This document shows positions 8,667-16,860 of a DNA stretch of 64,000 bases, piece after piece. Numbering within the stretch: position 1 is the stretch's first letter; each line of letters starts with the position of its first letter. A model generated the notes under the pieces. That model saw nothing but the letters and a program-made list of their open reading frames with translations, ran no database searches and was not told where the DNA came from. This DNA comes from Perspicuibacillus lycopersici (GTDB lineage: Bacteria > Bacillota > Bacilli > Bacillales > Caldibacillaceae), in assembly GCF_025660475.1 (NCBI RefSeq), contig NZ_JAOUSF010000001.1, positions 62,001-126,000 of the forward strand. The letters are read 5' to 3'. Made by a program: the position numbers and the translations under genes.

Positions 8667-9479
8667 TTACACGCTATTTTTCGCGAACTTACCATCAATT
8701 TCTACTGTTTCAAAAATATTAATAAATGCATCCTTATCATGCTTACGAACAATATTTTTAATTTGAATCGTTTCATAGCGAGTAACAACCATCATAAGAA
8801 TTTGTTTTTTTTCTTGTGAATAACCGCCGGCACCTTCCATAATGGTCATACCTCGATATACAGAAGCAAGAATTTCCTTACGAATCGGCTCTCCTTTAGA
8901 TGTCACAATTTGCATCGTCAATTTTATATGATCGGTATAGATAGTATTGAGCATTTTTCCGGTAATATAGATAGATAATAAAGTATAAAGTGCAATATCC
9001 CAATTAAAAACTGCACCAGAAATAATGACAATTATACCATTCATCGCAGTTAATAATAATCCAACACTAATATTGCTATTTCGCGAAACAATAACTGCAA
9101 TAATATCCAAGCCACCCGATGTACCAGAATATTTCAAAATAATTCCAATTCCCACTCCGCTAATAACCCCACCAAATATTGTGGAAAGTAAAATATTATC
9201 TGTAATCGGCATTACCGGTAAAATATACATAAAAATCGATAGCGAAACGATGCTAATTAATGTATTAATCGTTATCTCTTTTCCTAATTTATAATACCCT
9301 AAAATAACTAATGGTAAATTAAATAAAAAATTTAATAAACCAATACTAACTGGCGTAATGAGGCCAAATAAGATGGCAATTCCACTTATCCCACTACTGA
9401 GTATCCCAAATGGGATAAGAAAAAAATTAAATGCAAATGCCACAATTAACGACCCGCCAACCACAATAACATTTTTCAT
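8667..9479 (-). CDS. YitT family membrane protein
   Basis: About 270 residues with five or six membrane helices, then a cytoplasmic C-terminal domain of the DUF2179 type (about residues 200-265, including the GAGGYS motif). That motif is typical of PII-like ligand-binding tails. The family is widespread in Bacilli with no firmly assigned function; small-molecule or ion transport is a guess. Start ATG 9479 follows GGAGG with a 6-nt spacer. An upstream TTG start is possible but lacks a ribosome site. An unexplained promoter and terminator precede it (9690-9884). Confidence 0.8.
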   Translation of the reverse strand: MKNVIVVGGSLIVAFAFNFFLIPFGILSSGISGIAILFGLITPVSIGLLNFLFNLPLVILGYYKLGKEITINTLISIVSLSIFMYILPVMPITDNILLSTIFGGVISGVGIGIILKYSGTSGGLDIIAVIVSRNSNISVGLLLTAMNGIIVIISGAVFNWDIALYTLLSIYITGKMLNTIYTDHIKLTMQIVTSKGEPIRKEILASVYRGMTIMEGAGGYSQEKKQILMMVVTRYETIQIKNIVRKHDKDAFINIFETVEIDGKFAKNSV

Positions 9480-9689
9480 ATCCAACCTCCATTCCACGAA
9501 CCTATTCAACTTTTTCAAAATAACTAGTCAATAAATTAGTATTAGCAAGCAATCTTTATATGTTTCATAAAAACAATAGGTTTATTATTCATAGCATTCT
9601 TTATATTAGAAAAACAATTGCCTTTTAAGCTATTTTTACTAATCTATCATTTTTTATGGTGATTGTTCCCTATTACTCACTAACCATAA

Positions 9690-9849
9690 AAAAATGCCCC
9701 ATGCAGGGACTATTCATTCGTATCTAAATCACACAAATATGTATGTAGAGAAACAATAACTGCTATCCTACAGCTTTCCCGCATTATTTACTCAAAAAAT
9801 TTCATTTGGATAAATAGTAACAATTTTTTCCATTACGTAATGTATATTA
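9690..9849 (-). ncRNA. Candidate small RNA or cis-acting leader upstream of yitT
   Basis: A strong promoter (next entry) fires leftwards, and about 140 nt later there is a GC-rich hairpin (GTCCC/GGGGC, 9696-9709) followed by seven T residues. The only open frame inside is 13 codons without a ribosome site. The unit therefore looks non-coding: either a free small RNA or a leader that ends early or reads on into yitT 210 nt downstream. The rest of the 9480-10060 gap shows nothing else clear. Confidence 0.4.
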
Positions 9850-9855
9850 CCGTTT

Positions 9856-9884
9856 AATTTAGCAAACGAAAAAATGCCTGTCAA
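9856..9884 (-). promoter_or_regulatory. Sigma-A-type promoter for the 9690-9849 transcript
   Basis: Minus-strand TTGACA (9884-9879), 17-bp spacer, TAAATT (9861-9856). The -35 is a perfect consensus and the spacing is ideal. The predicted start is near 9849. Confidence 0.6.
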
Positions 9885-10003
9885 TATGTTTTATTAATAT
9901 AATATTAGTCGAAAAATAATGGGTTTTCAAAAGAAAGAAATTACTATTTACACTGCTTATATTTCACATAATAAAGACCTATCTTCGTATCGGTTTCGTG
10001 AAA

Positions 10004-10045
10004 TAAAAAAAGCCACCATACAACGGCAGCAGTTGTCTATGATAG
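10004..10045 (-). terminator. Terminator of the lipoprotein gene
   Basis: Hairpin with a core ACAAC/GTTGT stem, imperfectly extended by CATA/TATG pairs. It is followed on the minus strand by GGCTTTTTTT, 16 bp past the stop codon. Confidence 0.65.
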
Positions 10046-10060
10046 TAGATCTATATTTTT

Positions 10061-10549
10061 CTATTCCCACTCTACATTATGTTCACTTGCTAGCTCTTCA
10101 ATTTCCACTACATATGTGTTTATTAATTCTCTACCTTCCGCAAGCAGTTCATTTCCCTCTTCTACTAAATTAATATCTTGATCCTCTAGTGCTGTAACAA
10201 ATAATTCAAATGCTTCTAGCTGCTTTTTCGCCCCTTTTACATATCCATCATGGATTACTTGTAGCTCTTCTGTTGCAATGTCTGCATGCTCAAGCTCATC
10301 GATAAAATCTCGATAATTCGGAACTACCTCTTTTGTTAATGCTTGATGCATCGTAAAATCATCCGTGTAATTTACTCCAGAAACATTTTCGTATGCAGTA
10401 ATAGAAACATTTTCCAAGTCATATGCTTTTTGCATTTCCTTATTTACATAGTTAAGCAAATCATCATGTACGGTAACCTCTTTATTTACGCACCCAAACA
10501 AAATCCCAGCCACAAGAAATAAAAAAAGGACTAGCAGTTTTTTTATCAT
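10061..10549 (-). CDS. Predicted lipoprotein, unknown function
   Basis: This 162-residue protein has a typical lipoprotein signal: basic MIKK, hydrophobic core, and lipobox LFGC with Cys at about residue 20. The mature part is acidic and almost entirely helix-forming with heptad-like leucines, so a membrane-anchored helical bundle is likely. I do not recognise a characterised family. Start ATG 10549 follows AAGGAGGGGAGATA. It is a single gene between two terminators. Confidence 0.65.
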   Translation of the reverse strand: MIKKLLVLFLFLVAGILFGCVNKEVTVHDDLLNYVNKEMQKAYDLENVSITAYENVSGVNYTDDFTMHQALTKEVVPNYRDFIDELEHADIATEELQVIHDGYVKGAKKQLEAFELFVTALEDQDINLVEEGNELLAEGRELINTYVVEIEELASEHNVEWE

Positions 10550-10618
10550 TATCTCCCCTCCTTGAAACAATATATGGCGTTATAAGTAGTCCAGTGTTAA
10601 TAAATTTCATTTAAACAG

Positions 10619-10651
10619 AAAAAAAACTAGCACATGCAAGTACATGGCTAG
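10619..10651 (-). terminator. Terminator downstream of the mtnE-like gene
   Basis: Stem CTAGC/GCTAG extended by CATG/CATG with a bulge, followed on the minus strand by about eight T residues. It lies about 150 bp beyond the aminotransferase stop, which leaves room for the small ORF at 10671-10775. Confidence 0.75.
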
Positions 10652-10670
10652 CCAATAAAGCTGATATTAA

Positions 10671-10775
10671 TTATTTATTTTTCTTTAAAGTGTATTCTAA
10701 AGGGTTGTTTGAAGTCAGGAGACGTAAATACTTAAAAATTGGGAGTTTATGATGTTCCTTCTCATAACGTTTCAT
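10671..10775 (-). CDS. Possible small basic protein downstream of the aminotransferase
   Basis: A 34-codon frame (begins MKRYEKEHHK, ends KKNK) lies between the aminotransferase stop and the terminator at 10619-10651. It is basic and aromatic, and has no recognisable family. The ribosome site is weak (TGATGGAAAA). It is listed because the terminator sits after it and not right after the aminotransferase. It could equally be untranslated 3' sequence. Confidence 0.25.
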   Translation of the reverse strand: MKRYEKEHHKLPIFKYLRLLTSNNPLEYTLKKNK

Positions 10776-10797
10776 TTTTCCATCAGATACTGCCTTT

Positions 10798-11961
10798 TTA
10801 AAATACACCTAGCTTTCCAATACGCTTGACCGCTTCTACTAATCGAACCTCATCCATTAACAAGCCGACCCGTATATAACCTTCACCATATGCTCCAAAA
10901 CCATTTCCAGAAGCAACTGCCACATCTGCTTTCTCTAATAACAAATCGGTAAATGTCTGACTTGTATATCCAGCAGGAACCGGTAACCAAGCAAAAAATG
11001 ACCCTTTCGGTGCATCTACACGCCAGCCTATATTATGACATGCCTCAATAAAGGCATTTCTACGACTTTCGTAGCAATTTACGAGATCTGCCACACTTTG
11101 TTGAGCACCTGTTAAAGCAGCTACAGCAGCTTTTTGGATTGCCGGAAATAAACTTACATATAAATGATCCTGAAGTAAATTTAATGATTCGATTATCGTT
11201 GCATTACCAACAGCAAAGCCTACCCTCCAGCCAGCCATATTATAGGTTTTCGATAAGGTATACATCTCGACCCCAATCTCTTTCGCACCTTCGACCTCAA
11301 GAAAACTAACCGGTCGTTGTCCGTCAAAGCCGATAGCACCATAGGCAAAATCATGCATGATTGTAATATTATGACTCTTCGCGAATTGCACTGTTTCGAT
11401 AAAGAATTTTCGATTTGCCGTAGCACCTGTCGGGTTATTCGGATAGTTTAAATACAATAATTTTGCTGCTTCCTTTTGATGGAAAGGAATAGCCTCATAG
11501 TCTGGTAAATAATGATTTTCTGCAAGTAATGGAAATGTAGCATATTCCACATTTGCAAGAACAGTTCCGGATAAGTAGTCAGGATACCCTGGATCTGGTA
11601 ATAACATTAAATCTCCTTCATTTAACAGGCACATTGGTAATTCTACTAATCCCGATTTAGCACCGAATAGGATTGCTACTTCACGCTCTGGATCAATTTT
11701 TACACCATACTCCCGGTTATAAAATGCACTGACTGCCTGTTTCAACTCAAGAGTTCCACGAAAAGGAGAATATTTATGAGTTTTGGGATCATTTGCTGCT
11801 GCTTGTAATGCTGTTACAATATGTGGCGGTGTCGGTTGGTCCGGATTTCCTTGCCCTAAATTAATAATATCTCTTCCCTCTTCTATTGCTTTATTTACTT
11901 TTTCTACTAAGCTCGCAAAAAACTGTTTCGGAAGTTTTTTTAGTCTTTCAGAATAGTCCAT
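10798..11961 (-). CDS. mtnE: PLP-dependent aminotransferase, MtnE-like
   Basis: A 387-residue fold-type I aminotransferase. The NLGQGNPDQPTPPHIV block (about residues 35-50), NYPNNPTGA (about 169-177), HDFAYG, and the PLP lysine in YTLSKTYNMAGWR (about 233-245) match Bacillus MtnE, the last step of methionine salvage (keto-methylthiobutyrate to methionine). The divergent neighbour is MtnU-like, as in Bacillus subtilis, which supports the role. A general alanine or aspartate aminotransferase cannot be excluded. No SAM riboswitch is present upstream. RBS AAGGGGAG precedes the ATG at 11961. Confidence 0.7.
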   Translation of the reverse strand: MDYSERLKKLPKQFFASLVEKVNKAIEEGRDIINLGQGNPDQPTPPHIVTALQAAANDPKTHKYSPFRGTLELKQAVSAFYNREYGVKIDPEREVAILFGAKSGLVELPMCLLNEGDLMLLPDPGYPDYLSGTVLANVEYATFPLLAENHYLPDYEAIPFHQKEAAKLLYLNYPNNPTGATANRKFFIETVQFAKSHNITIMHDFAYGAIGFDGQRPVSFLEVEGAKEIGVEMYTLSKTYNMAGWRVGFAVGNATIIESLNLLQDHLYVSLFPAIQKAAVAALTGAQQSVADLVNCYESRRNAFIEACHNIGWRVDAPKGSFFAWLPVPAGYTSQTFTDLLLEKADVAVASGNGFGAYGEGYIRVGLLMDEVRLVEAVKRIGKLGVF

Positions 11962-12055
11962 TATACTCCCCTTATATGTTGTTAGATTTTTTTGATTTGC
12001 AATTTTATCCTAAATTTTATAATCTTTAGTTAAAAATGTCTAGAGGGTGATATTT

Positions 12056-12835
12056 TTGAAGATTGCTTGTGTGCAAATGGATATTCAATTTGCTAATCCA
12101 GAAAATAATTTTACAGCAATCACTCGGTATGTTGAGGAAGCCGCGAGAAATGATGCAGATATCGTCGTATTCCCAGAAATGTGGAACACCGGATACGCAC
12201 TTGATAAACTAGAAAGTCTTGCTGATTTAGAAGGCGAAGCTACAAAAAAATTAATCGCTAGCCTTGCACAAATATATACTATTAATATCGTTGCTGGTTC
12301 TGTTTCAACTAAAAGACAAGATCAGTTTTATAATACGATGTATGTTGCCAATCGCCTCGGGCATATCGTAGCGAAATATGATAAAGCACATTTATTCAAA
12401 TTAATGGAGGAACATCTGTTTTTACAACCAGGGAAGAAAACGAATATTTTCCAGCTAGATAATACCATTTGTGGCGGTGTAATATGTTATGATTTACGGT
12501 TTCCGGAATGGATACGAAAACATGTTTTATCAGGTGCCAATATTATATTTGTTCCTGCCCAATGGCCAGACAAACGAATTGACCATTGGCAAATCCTTCT
12601 GCAGGCACGAGCCATCGAAAATCAATGTTATATTGTTGCCGTAAACAGAGTTGGCGAGGATCCTAATAATAAATTTAATGGACATTCAATGGTTGTTGCA
12701 CCTTGGGGAGAAATACTATTACGTAATCAAACCGATTCCGGAATCTTTTATACTACCCTAGATCTTTCAGAAGTAGATCGTGTTCGAAATACTATTCCTG
12801 TATTTTCTGATCGTCGGGAGGAACTGTATCAATAA
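12056..12835 (+). CDS. mtnU: Carbon-nitrogen hydrolase, MtnU-like (omega-amidase type)
   Basis: About 259 residues of the nitrilase superfamily. The catalytic triad is visible: Glu in VFPEMWNTGY (about residue 40), Lys in YDKAHLF (about 110), and Cys in GGVICYDLRFPEW (about 144). Members near mtnE hydrolyse the omega-amides formed when glutamine is the amino donor. That role is inferred from context. The start is taken as TTG at 12056 with RBS GAGGGTGAT; an upstream GTG would overlap the ribosome site. It shares an 86-bp divergent control region with the aminotransferase. Confidence 0.75.
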   Translation: MKIACVQMDIQFANPENNFTAITRYVEEAARNDADIVVFPEMWNTGYALDKLESLADLEGEATKKLIASLAQIYTINIVAGSVSTKRQDQFYNTMYVANRLGHIVAKYDKAHLFKLMEEHLFLQPGKKTNIFQLDNTICGGVICYDLRFPEWIRKHVLSGANIIFVPAQWPDKRIDHWQILLQARAIENQCYIVAVNRVGEDPNNKFNGHSMVVAPWGEILLRNQTDSGIFYTTLDLSEVDRVRNTIPVFSDRREELYQ

Positions 12836-12977
12836 AATTTATTTGCCAATTGAAAATTCATTTTTGAATTATATTATACATTACTAGATTGACATATTGC
12901 AGAACTGTAGCAAATGATTACCATTCATAATTTAACTTGTAGCTTTATGATAATAGTCAGTACTTTAAAGTAAAACA

Positions 12978-13003
12978 CCCCAAGAGCGTAATTGCTCTTG
13001 GGG
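12978..13003. terminator. Bidirectional terminator
   Basis: Perfect 10-bp stem CCCCAAGAGC/GCTCTTGGGG between the convergent hydrolase and zinc transporter genes. T-rich flanks lie on both sides (TTCGTTT on plus, TGTTTTA on minus). Confidence 0.75.
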
Positions 13004-13077
13004 TTCGTTTAATTAAACAGCATACTTCCACTACAATCCATACTTTTACCGCTTGCAATTTATCATACCTTTATTGG

Positions 13078-14025
13078 TTAATGATGATGGTGATGGTGAT
13101 GATCTATCGCAGCTTCTGTGTTTTTACACATTACAGAGTCATCATGAGGATGTTCACTACTTTCTATTTGAATAGTAATATGATTAATTCCCTTATGCCC
13201 AAGGTCATGTTCAATTTTTCGTAAGATTTTTTGACTTTCACTAATCGATAAATCCCCATTCACTACTGCATGACAACTAAACGCATTTTGTCCACTCGTA
13301 ATACTCCAAACATGCAAGTCATGAATACTAATAATTCCTGGTATTTTTTCAATAGTTTTCACTATTTCCTCGATATTGATATTTTTCGGAGTTCCTTCCA
13401 TCAATACGTGTAGTGCTTCCGAAGTTACTCTCCATCCACTATTTAAAACAAGTATTGCTACTATTAAACTTGCTAATGGATCCGCCCAGCTCCATTGAAA
13501 GAACATAATGCATAAGGCAGCTACAATTGCCCCAACAGATCCAAGCATATCGCTAATCACATGAAGGAAAGCTGCGCGCAAATTCAAATTATCTTCCGTA
13601 TCTCCGTTTTTTAACATATACCAGGCAACGATTATATTTATTAATAATCCGATAAAGCCAATTGTTAACATCCCATTAGCTGCAACCTCAGCTGGATTAT
13701 TAAAGCGACGAAAAGCTTCATAAGAAATAAATAGTGCGATGATTATTAACGCTCCACCATTAAAAACTGCTGCCAATATTTCAAATCGTTTATATCCATA
13801 AGTTTTACTATAGCTTGCTACTCGATCACCTAAAGTAAAGGCCAATAAACCAATACCTAGTGATATAGAATCACTAAGCATATGCCCTGCATCTGATAAA
13901 AGTGCTAAACTATTTGTTAAAAAGCCCCCCACAGCTTCCACTATCATATAACTTGTTATTATGATAAAACTGATTAATAATACCTTTTTATTCGCTCCAT
14001 GGCTATGATTATGGTTATGCCCCAC
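13078..14025 (-). CDS. czcD: Cation diffusion facilitator, zinc efflux (CzcD/CzrB family)
   Basis: This 315-residue CDF transporter has six membrane helices. The HxxxD metal sites are visible in SDAGHMLSD (helix 2) and HVISDMLGS (helix 5). A C-terminal cytoplasmic ferredoxin-like domain follows. Both ends are His-rich: HNHNHSHG at the N-terminus and seven consecutive His at the very C-terminus. It exports Zn2+ (and possibly Cd2+, Co2+) by proton exchange. It lies 85 bp downstream of a CzrA-type repressor, almost surely as one operon. GTG start at 14025 behind GAGGGGG. Confidence 0.88.
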   Translation of the reverse strand: MGHNHNHSHGANKKVLLISFIIITSYMIVEAVGGFLTNSLALLSDAGHMLSDSISLGIGLLAFTLGDRVASYSKTYGYKRFEILAAVFNGGALIIIALFISYEAFRRFNNPAEVAANGMLTIGFIGLLINIIVAWYMLKNGDTEDNLNLRAAFLHVISDMLGSVGAIVAALCIMFFQWSWADPLASLIVAILVLNSGWRVTSEALHVLMEGTPKNINIEEIVKTIEKIPGIISIHDLHVWSITSGQNAFSCHAVVNGDLSISESQKILRKIEHDLGHKGINHITIQIESSEHPHDDSVMCKNTEAAIDHHHHHHH

Positions 14026-14110
14026 CGTAATGCCCCCTCATTAGGTTTACTTATCTTTACACATTTAGAGAAAATCTTGTTACTTTATTTCCAAAACACA
14101 TTTCATTGTT

Positions 14111-14443
14111 TTATTGATGCTTCGCATGTTCAATGGATTGCTTTAATAAGTTAAATACATGTTCATCATCTTGAGAATAATATAACGTTGTCCCTTCCCT
14201 ACGATATTTTACAAGTCGTAAGTTCTTTAAAAACCTTAATTGATGGGATACGGTAGATTGTCTTAGCTGTAGGTTCTCAGCAATTTCATTTACGGAAAAT
14301 TCTTTTTGCAAAAGCAAATGGAGTATACGTACCCTCGTCGGATCACTTAATGCTTTAAACGTTTGCGATACTTCAAACAAAGTCTCTTCATCTAAACTAA
14401 GCGCATTATCTACTTCCACTATCTTTTCATCCTTCATCATCAT
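14111..14443 (-). CDS. czrA: ArsR/SmtB-family zinc-sensing repressor, CzrA-like
   Basis: This 110-residue winged-helix protein has a recognition helix in [18 protein letters not shown]. The cysteine motif of arsenic and cadmium sensors (ELCVCDL) is replaced by SVNEIAENL. The C-terminal helix keeps the exact zinc-site spacing of CzrA: Asp-x-His, then His 11 residues later and His 3 further (DEH...H..H, about residues 92-108). This predicts Zn2+ (or Co2+) derepression of the operon with the CDF exporter. Confidence 0.85.
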   Translation of the reverse strand: MMMKDEKIVEVDNALSLDEETLFEVSQTFKALSDPTRVRILHLLLQKEFSVNEIAENLQLRQSTVSHQLRFLKNLRLVKYRREGTTLYYSQDDEHVFNLLKQSIEHAKHQ

Positions 14444-14473
14444 CTACTCACTTTATCTATATTCTTCTATGTA

Positions 14474-14495
14474 TATATTAACATATGCTCATATA
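14474..14495. promoter_or_regulatory. Putative CzrA/SmtB-type operator
   Basis: An imperfect inverted repeat, ATATGAGCATATGTTAATAT on the minus strand, similar to the 12-2-12 ATATGAACA..TGTTCATAT operators of the SmtB family. It sits 30-50 bp upstream of czrA and overlaps a likely -10 region (TATTAT). Confidence 0.45.
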
Positions 14496-14697
14496 ATAAA
14501 CTATAGAATATTTCCTTTAACTTAAATGAATTTCATTCTTTTTCTCTATTGATTCATTCGAAAAGGAAACATATTAAATGAAGGAAAGCCACTTAAATTT
14601 CCGCCTACTTTTTCTAGCTAAATCCGCAATTATCGAATAAAATAACAAATATGTTAAAATGAGCATGTACAAGATTTCTTCTGAAAGGAGCTGCAAA

Positions 14698-15447
14698 ATG
14701 CAACCAGTTAGTTTATTTAAACAAAAATACCATATTGATCTACGGGATGTAGATTTTAATAAACATTTAAAACTTAGTGTTTTATTTAGCTATTTTCAAG
14801 ACATTGCTAGTCTCGCCTCAGAAAATTTAGGCTATGGAATAAATACGCTGAAGGAAAAACACAATGTTACTTGGATATTAATGCGCATACGGGTAGATAT
14901 TATAAAAAATCCGATGTGGAATGAAGAAATAGTGATTGAAACATGGCCATTAGAACCAAATCGTTTAAATTTTGAACGAGATTATATTGTCCGTGATATG
15001 GATGGCAATATCCTTATTCGCGCTGTATCCTCCTGGGTGGTAATGGATATTACCGAGCGAAAGCTAAAAAGAAGTGATGTTATTGGCATTTCCTATCCAG
15101 AGATTATTAAAGACCGTGCCATTGATTGTAAACTAGGAAAACTTATGGATAATGGGAAGCTTGAAGAAGTGTATCAGAAAGTGATTGGTTATAGTGATAT
15201 TGACTTCAATGGACATATTAATAATTCTAAATACGTTGATTTTATTATGGATTGTTTCCCTGTCGAAGATCATAAAAATCATCGTGTAAAAAGTATAGAA
15301 GTTAACTTTATTAACGAAGCATTACCAGGTGATATCATTACATTACATCGAGACCTCACGGCAGTTGCTAAACATGAAATCTATATTGAAGGCCAAAAAA
15401 ATGATCATTTAACCACTGTTTTTAAAGCAAAGGTTTTAATCAATTAA
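14698..15447 (+). CDS. Acyl-ACP thioesterase (FatA-like, double hotdog)
   Basis: About 249 residues with two hotdog halves. The second half contains the family active-site segment YSDIDFNGHINNSKYVDF (about residues 162-179), with the Asn/His pair in NGHINN. These enzymes release fatty acids from acyl carrier protein. In Bacillaceae their role is unclear; membrane lipid tuning is a guess. ATG at 14698 is preceded by GAAAGGAGCTGCAAA; an ATG 13 codons earlier is poorly placed. It is a single gene with its own terminator. Confidence 0.8.
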   Translation: MQPVSLFKQKYHIDLRDVDFNKHLKLSVLFSYFQDIASLASENLGYGINTLKEKHNVTWILMRIRVDIIKNPMWNEEIVIETWPLEPNRLNFERDYIVRDMDGNILIRAVSSWVVMDITERKLKRSDVIGISYPEIIKDRAIDCKLGKLMDNGKLEEVYQKVIGYSDIDFNGHINNSKYVDFIMDCFPVEDHKNHRVKSIEVNFINEALPGDIITLHRDLTAVAKHEIYIEGQKNDHLTTVFKAKVLIN

Positions 15448-15467
15448 TAAAATTGGAATTATCGATG

Positions 15468-15510
15468 GAGCAAGGGTGATTTCCTATGAGAGGAGCATCC
15501 TTGCTCTTTT
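15468..15510 (+). terminator. Terminator of the thioesterase gene
   Basis: Stem GAGCAAGG/CCTTGCTC (15468-15475, 15499-15506) followed by TTTTC. Confidence 0.7.
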
Positions 15511-15518
15511 CTTTGTTA

Positions 15519-16058
15519 TCAATTCCCTCGATATTGTGTAACACCAAATGATTGATTATAATCATATCCGTTGAAATAAATGTCTAAATCATGGAATAAA
15601 CGATGAAGCATTCTCATTGCCCACCGATCATCACTTTCTAAAACAATGTTAGCATAATGTTCAATTTGTCCGATATCCTCTTTTATAGCATCATCAAGAA
15701 TGGATATACCTTTAATCGATTGTAAAATTTCTTCTGCTTTTTCCTTTTGCTCAGAATAGCTCGCAGTGTCGATTCTACCCCAGCCAAGCGTTTCATTATA
15801 AAAATCATGATAGTTAGAAATAAAATCATGTCCATTCATTCCGTCTGCCAGTGTAACAATGGATATATCGGCAGGTTTATTCACTACTTCTTGACTTTCT
15901 CCTTCCTCTTGCTCCTCTTTCTCGGTCGATGCCACCTTTTCGTTTGCATCTGATGCTTGTTTATTTTCTAATGGGGATGTTAAAAAGAAATATGTGGCAG
16001 CCCCCCCACCGCCAATTAATAAAATTACGAAACATGTCCAAAAAATGATTTTTATCAT
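15519..16058 (-). CDS. Membrane-anchored hypothetical protein
   Basis: About 179 residues. One N-terminal membrane helix with a glycine run (IGGGGAATYFF) is followed by an acidic Glu/Gln-rich linker (about residues 35-60). A folded extracytoplasmic domain is rich in aromatic and His residues (HDFISNYHDFYNETLGWGR). It looks like a signal-anchored protein facing the outside. I do not recognise the domain with certainty. ATG 16058 follows GGGGAGTGG. Confidence 0.6.
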   Translation of the reverse strand: MIKIIFWTCFVILLIGGGGAATYFFLTSPLENKQASDANEKVASTEKEEQEEGESQEVVNKPADISIVTLADGMNGHDFISNYHDFYNETLGWGRIDTASYSEQKEKAEEILQSIKGISILDDAIKEDIGQIEHYANIVLESDDRWAMRMLHRLFHDLDIYFNGYDYNQSFGVTQYRGN

Positions 16059-16344
16059 AAAACCATTTCCACTCCCCAATATTAAAATTATGTATATACT
16101 AAATTACTTTATTCGAAAAAACGAAATTGAAATTAACATAATAATTTTTCAAATTATTTTAATTGTACCATATGAACATTTTTGTTTCATTTGAAAAATG
16201 GAAAACGAAAGAAGCATTTTGGACCTCAATAAAAAAACTACCTTCCATTTGGAAAGCAGCTTATACATAATCATTTGATTAATATTTTGCTAAAATACTA
16301 TAGTTTACATAATATAATTACAATAAACATTGGCGTGGATTGTA

Positions 16345-16623
16345 TTAATTTCCACTTCTAACCCCATAAATAATACATGCGACCCCGATAAATACCCAAA
16401 TAATTTTAGTGAATGAGATTCGATCCACTAATCCAAGTAAACCAATAGCTGTCGTTGTAATGAGAATTAATGGTCCTACTAAAGCTAAAGTACTATTAAT
16501 GGCTAGTGCTTTTTCGATATTATTCACCTTTAAAATGATCATAGCAACAATGATTTCCAGACTACCAGAAAAGATACGTAATACGGCCATCCATAAAACT
16601 GCCTTCTCTACTAATTGAAACAT
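16345..16623 (-). CDS. YqhV-like membrane protein (DUF2619)
   Basis: This 92-residue protein has three hydrophobic helices and clear similarity to Bacillus subtilis YqhV (RxxSGxxE and INSxLAxVGP patterns). In B. subtilis yqhV lies beside the spoIIIA sporulation operon. Here it stands alone between unrelated genes. Function is unknown. RBS GGAGG precedes the ATG. Confidence 0.7.
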   Translation of the reverse strand: MFQLVEKAVLWMAVLRIFSGSLEIIVAMIILKVNNIEKALAINSTLALVGPLILITTTAIGLLGLVDRISFTKIIWVFIGVACIIYGVRSGN

Positions 16624-16813
16624 TATTTTGTCCTCCTAAGCTTTTGCTATTGTAAATATATGCAGCATATGAAAAAAAGGACAAGTTTCTTCCTTAGTAA
16701 AGCCTATATTCGTAGGTTCGGTTGTTATTTATGAAATAATATGTTGTATTCCGTCTGCTACTATTTAACATGTAATATTCATCCATCATTCAAACTATTT
16801 TTGTATTGTAGTA

Positions 16814-16844
16814 AATATAAAAGACCTGTATTTCGACAGGTCTT
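16814..16844 (-). terminator. Terminator of the glycogen operon
   Basis: Perfect 9-bp stem AAGACCTGT/ACAGGTCTT (16821-16829, 16836-16844) with a T-rich minus-strand tail, 17 bp past the glgP stop. Confidence 0.8.
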
Positions 16845-16860
16845 TGCTAAATAATATTGC

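Noticed and set aside
9919..10173. 84-codon plus-strand frame near the lipoprotein gene
   Set aside because: It overlaps the lipoprotein's 3' end and terminator on the other strand; no ribosome site.
11962..12055. SAM riboswitch in front of the mtnE/mtnU-like genes
   Set aside because: The divergent gap is only about 90 bp and shows none of the S-box core motifs.
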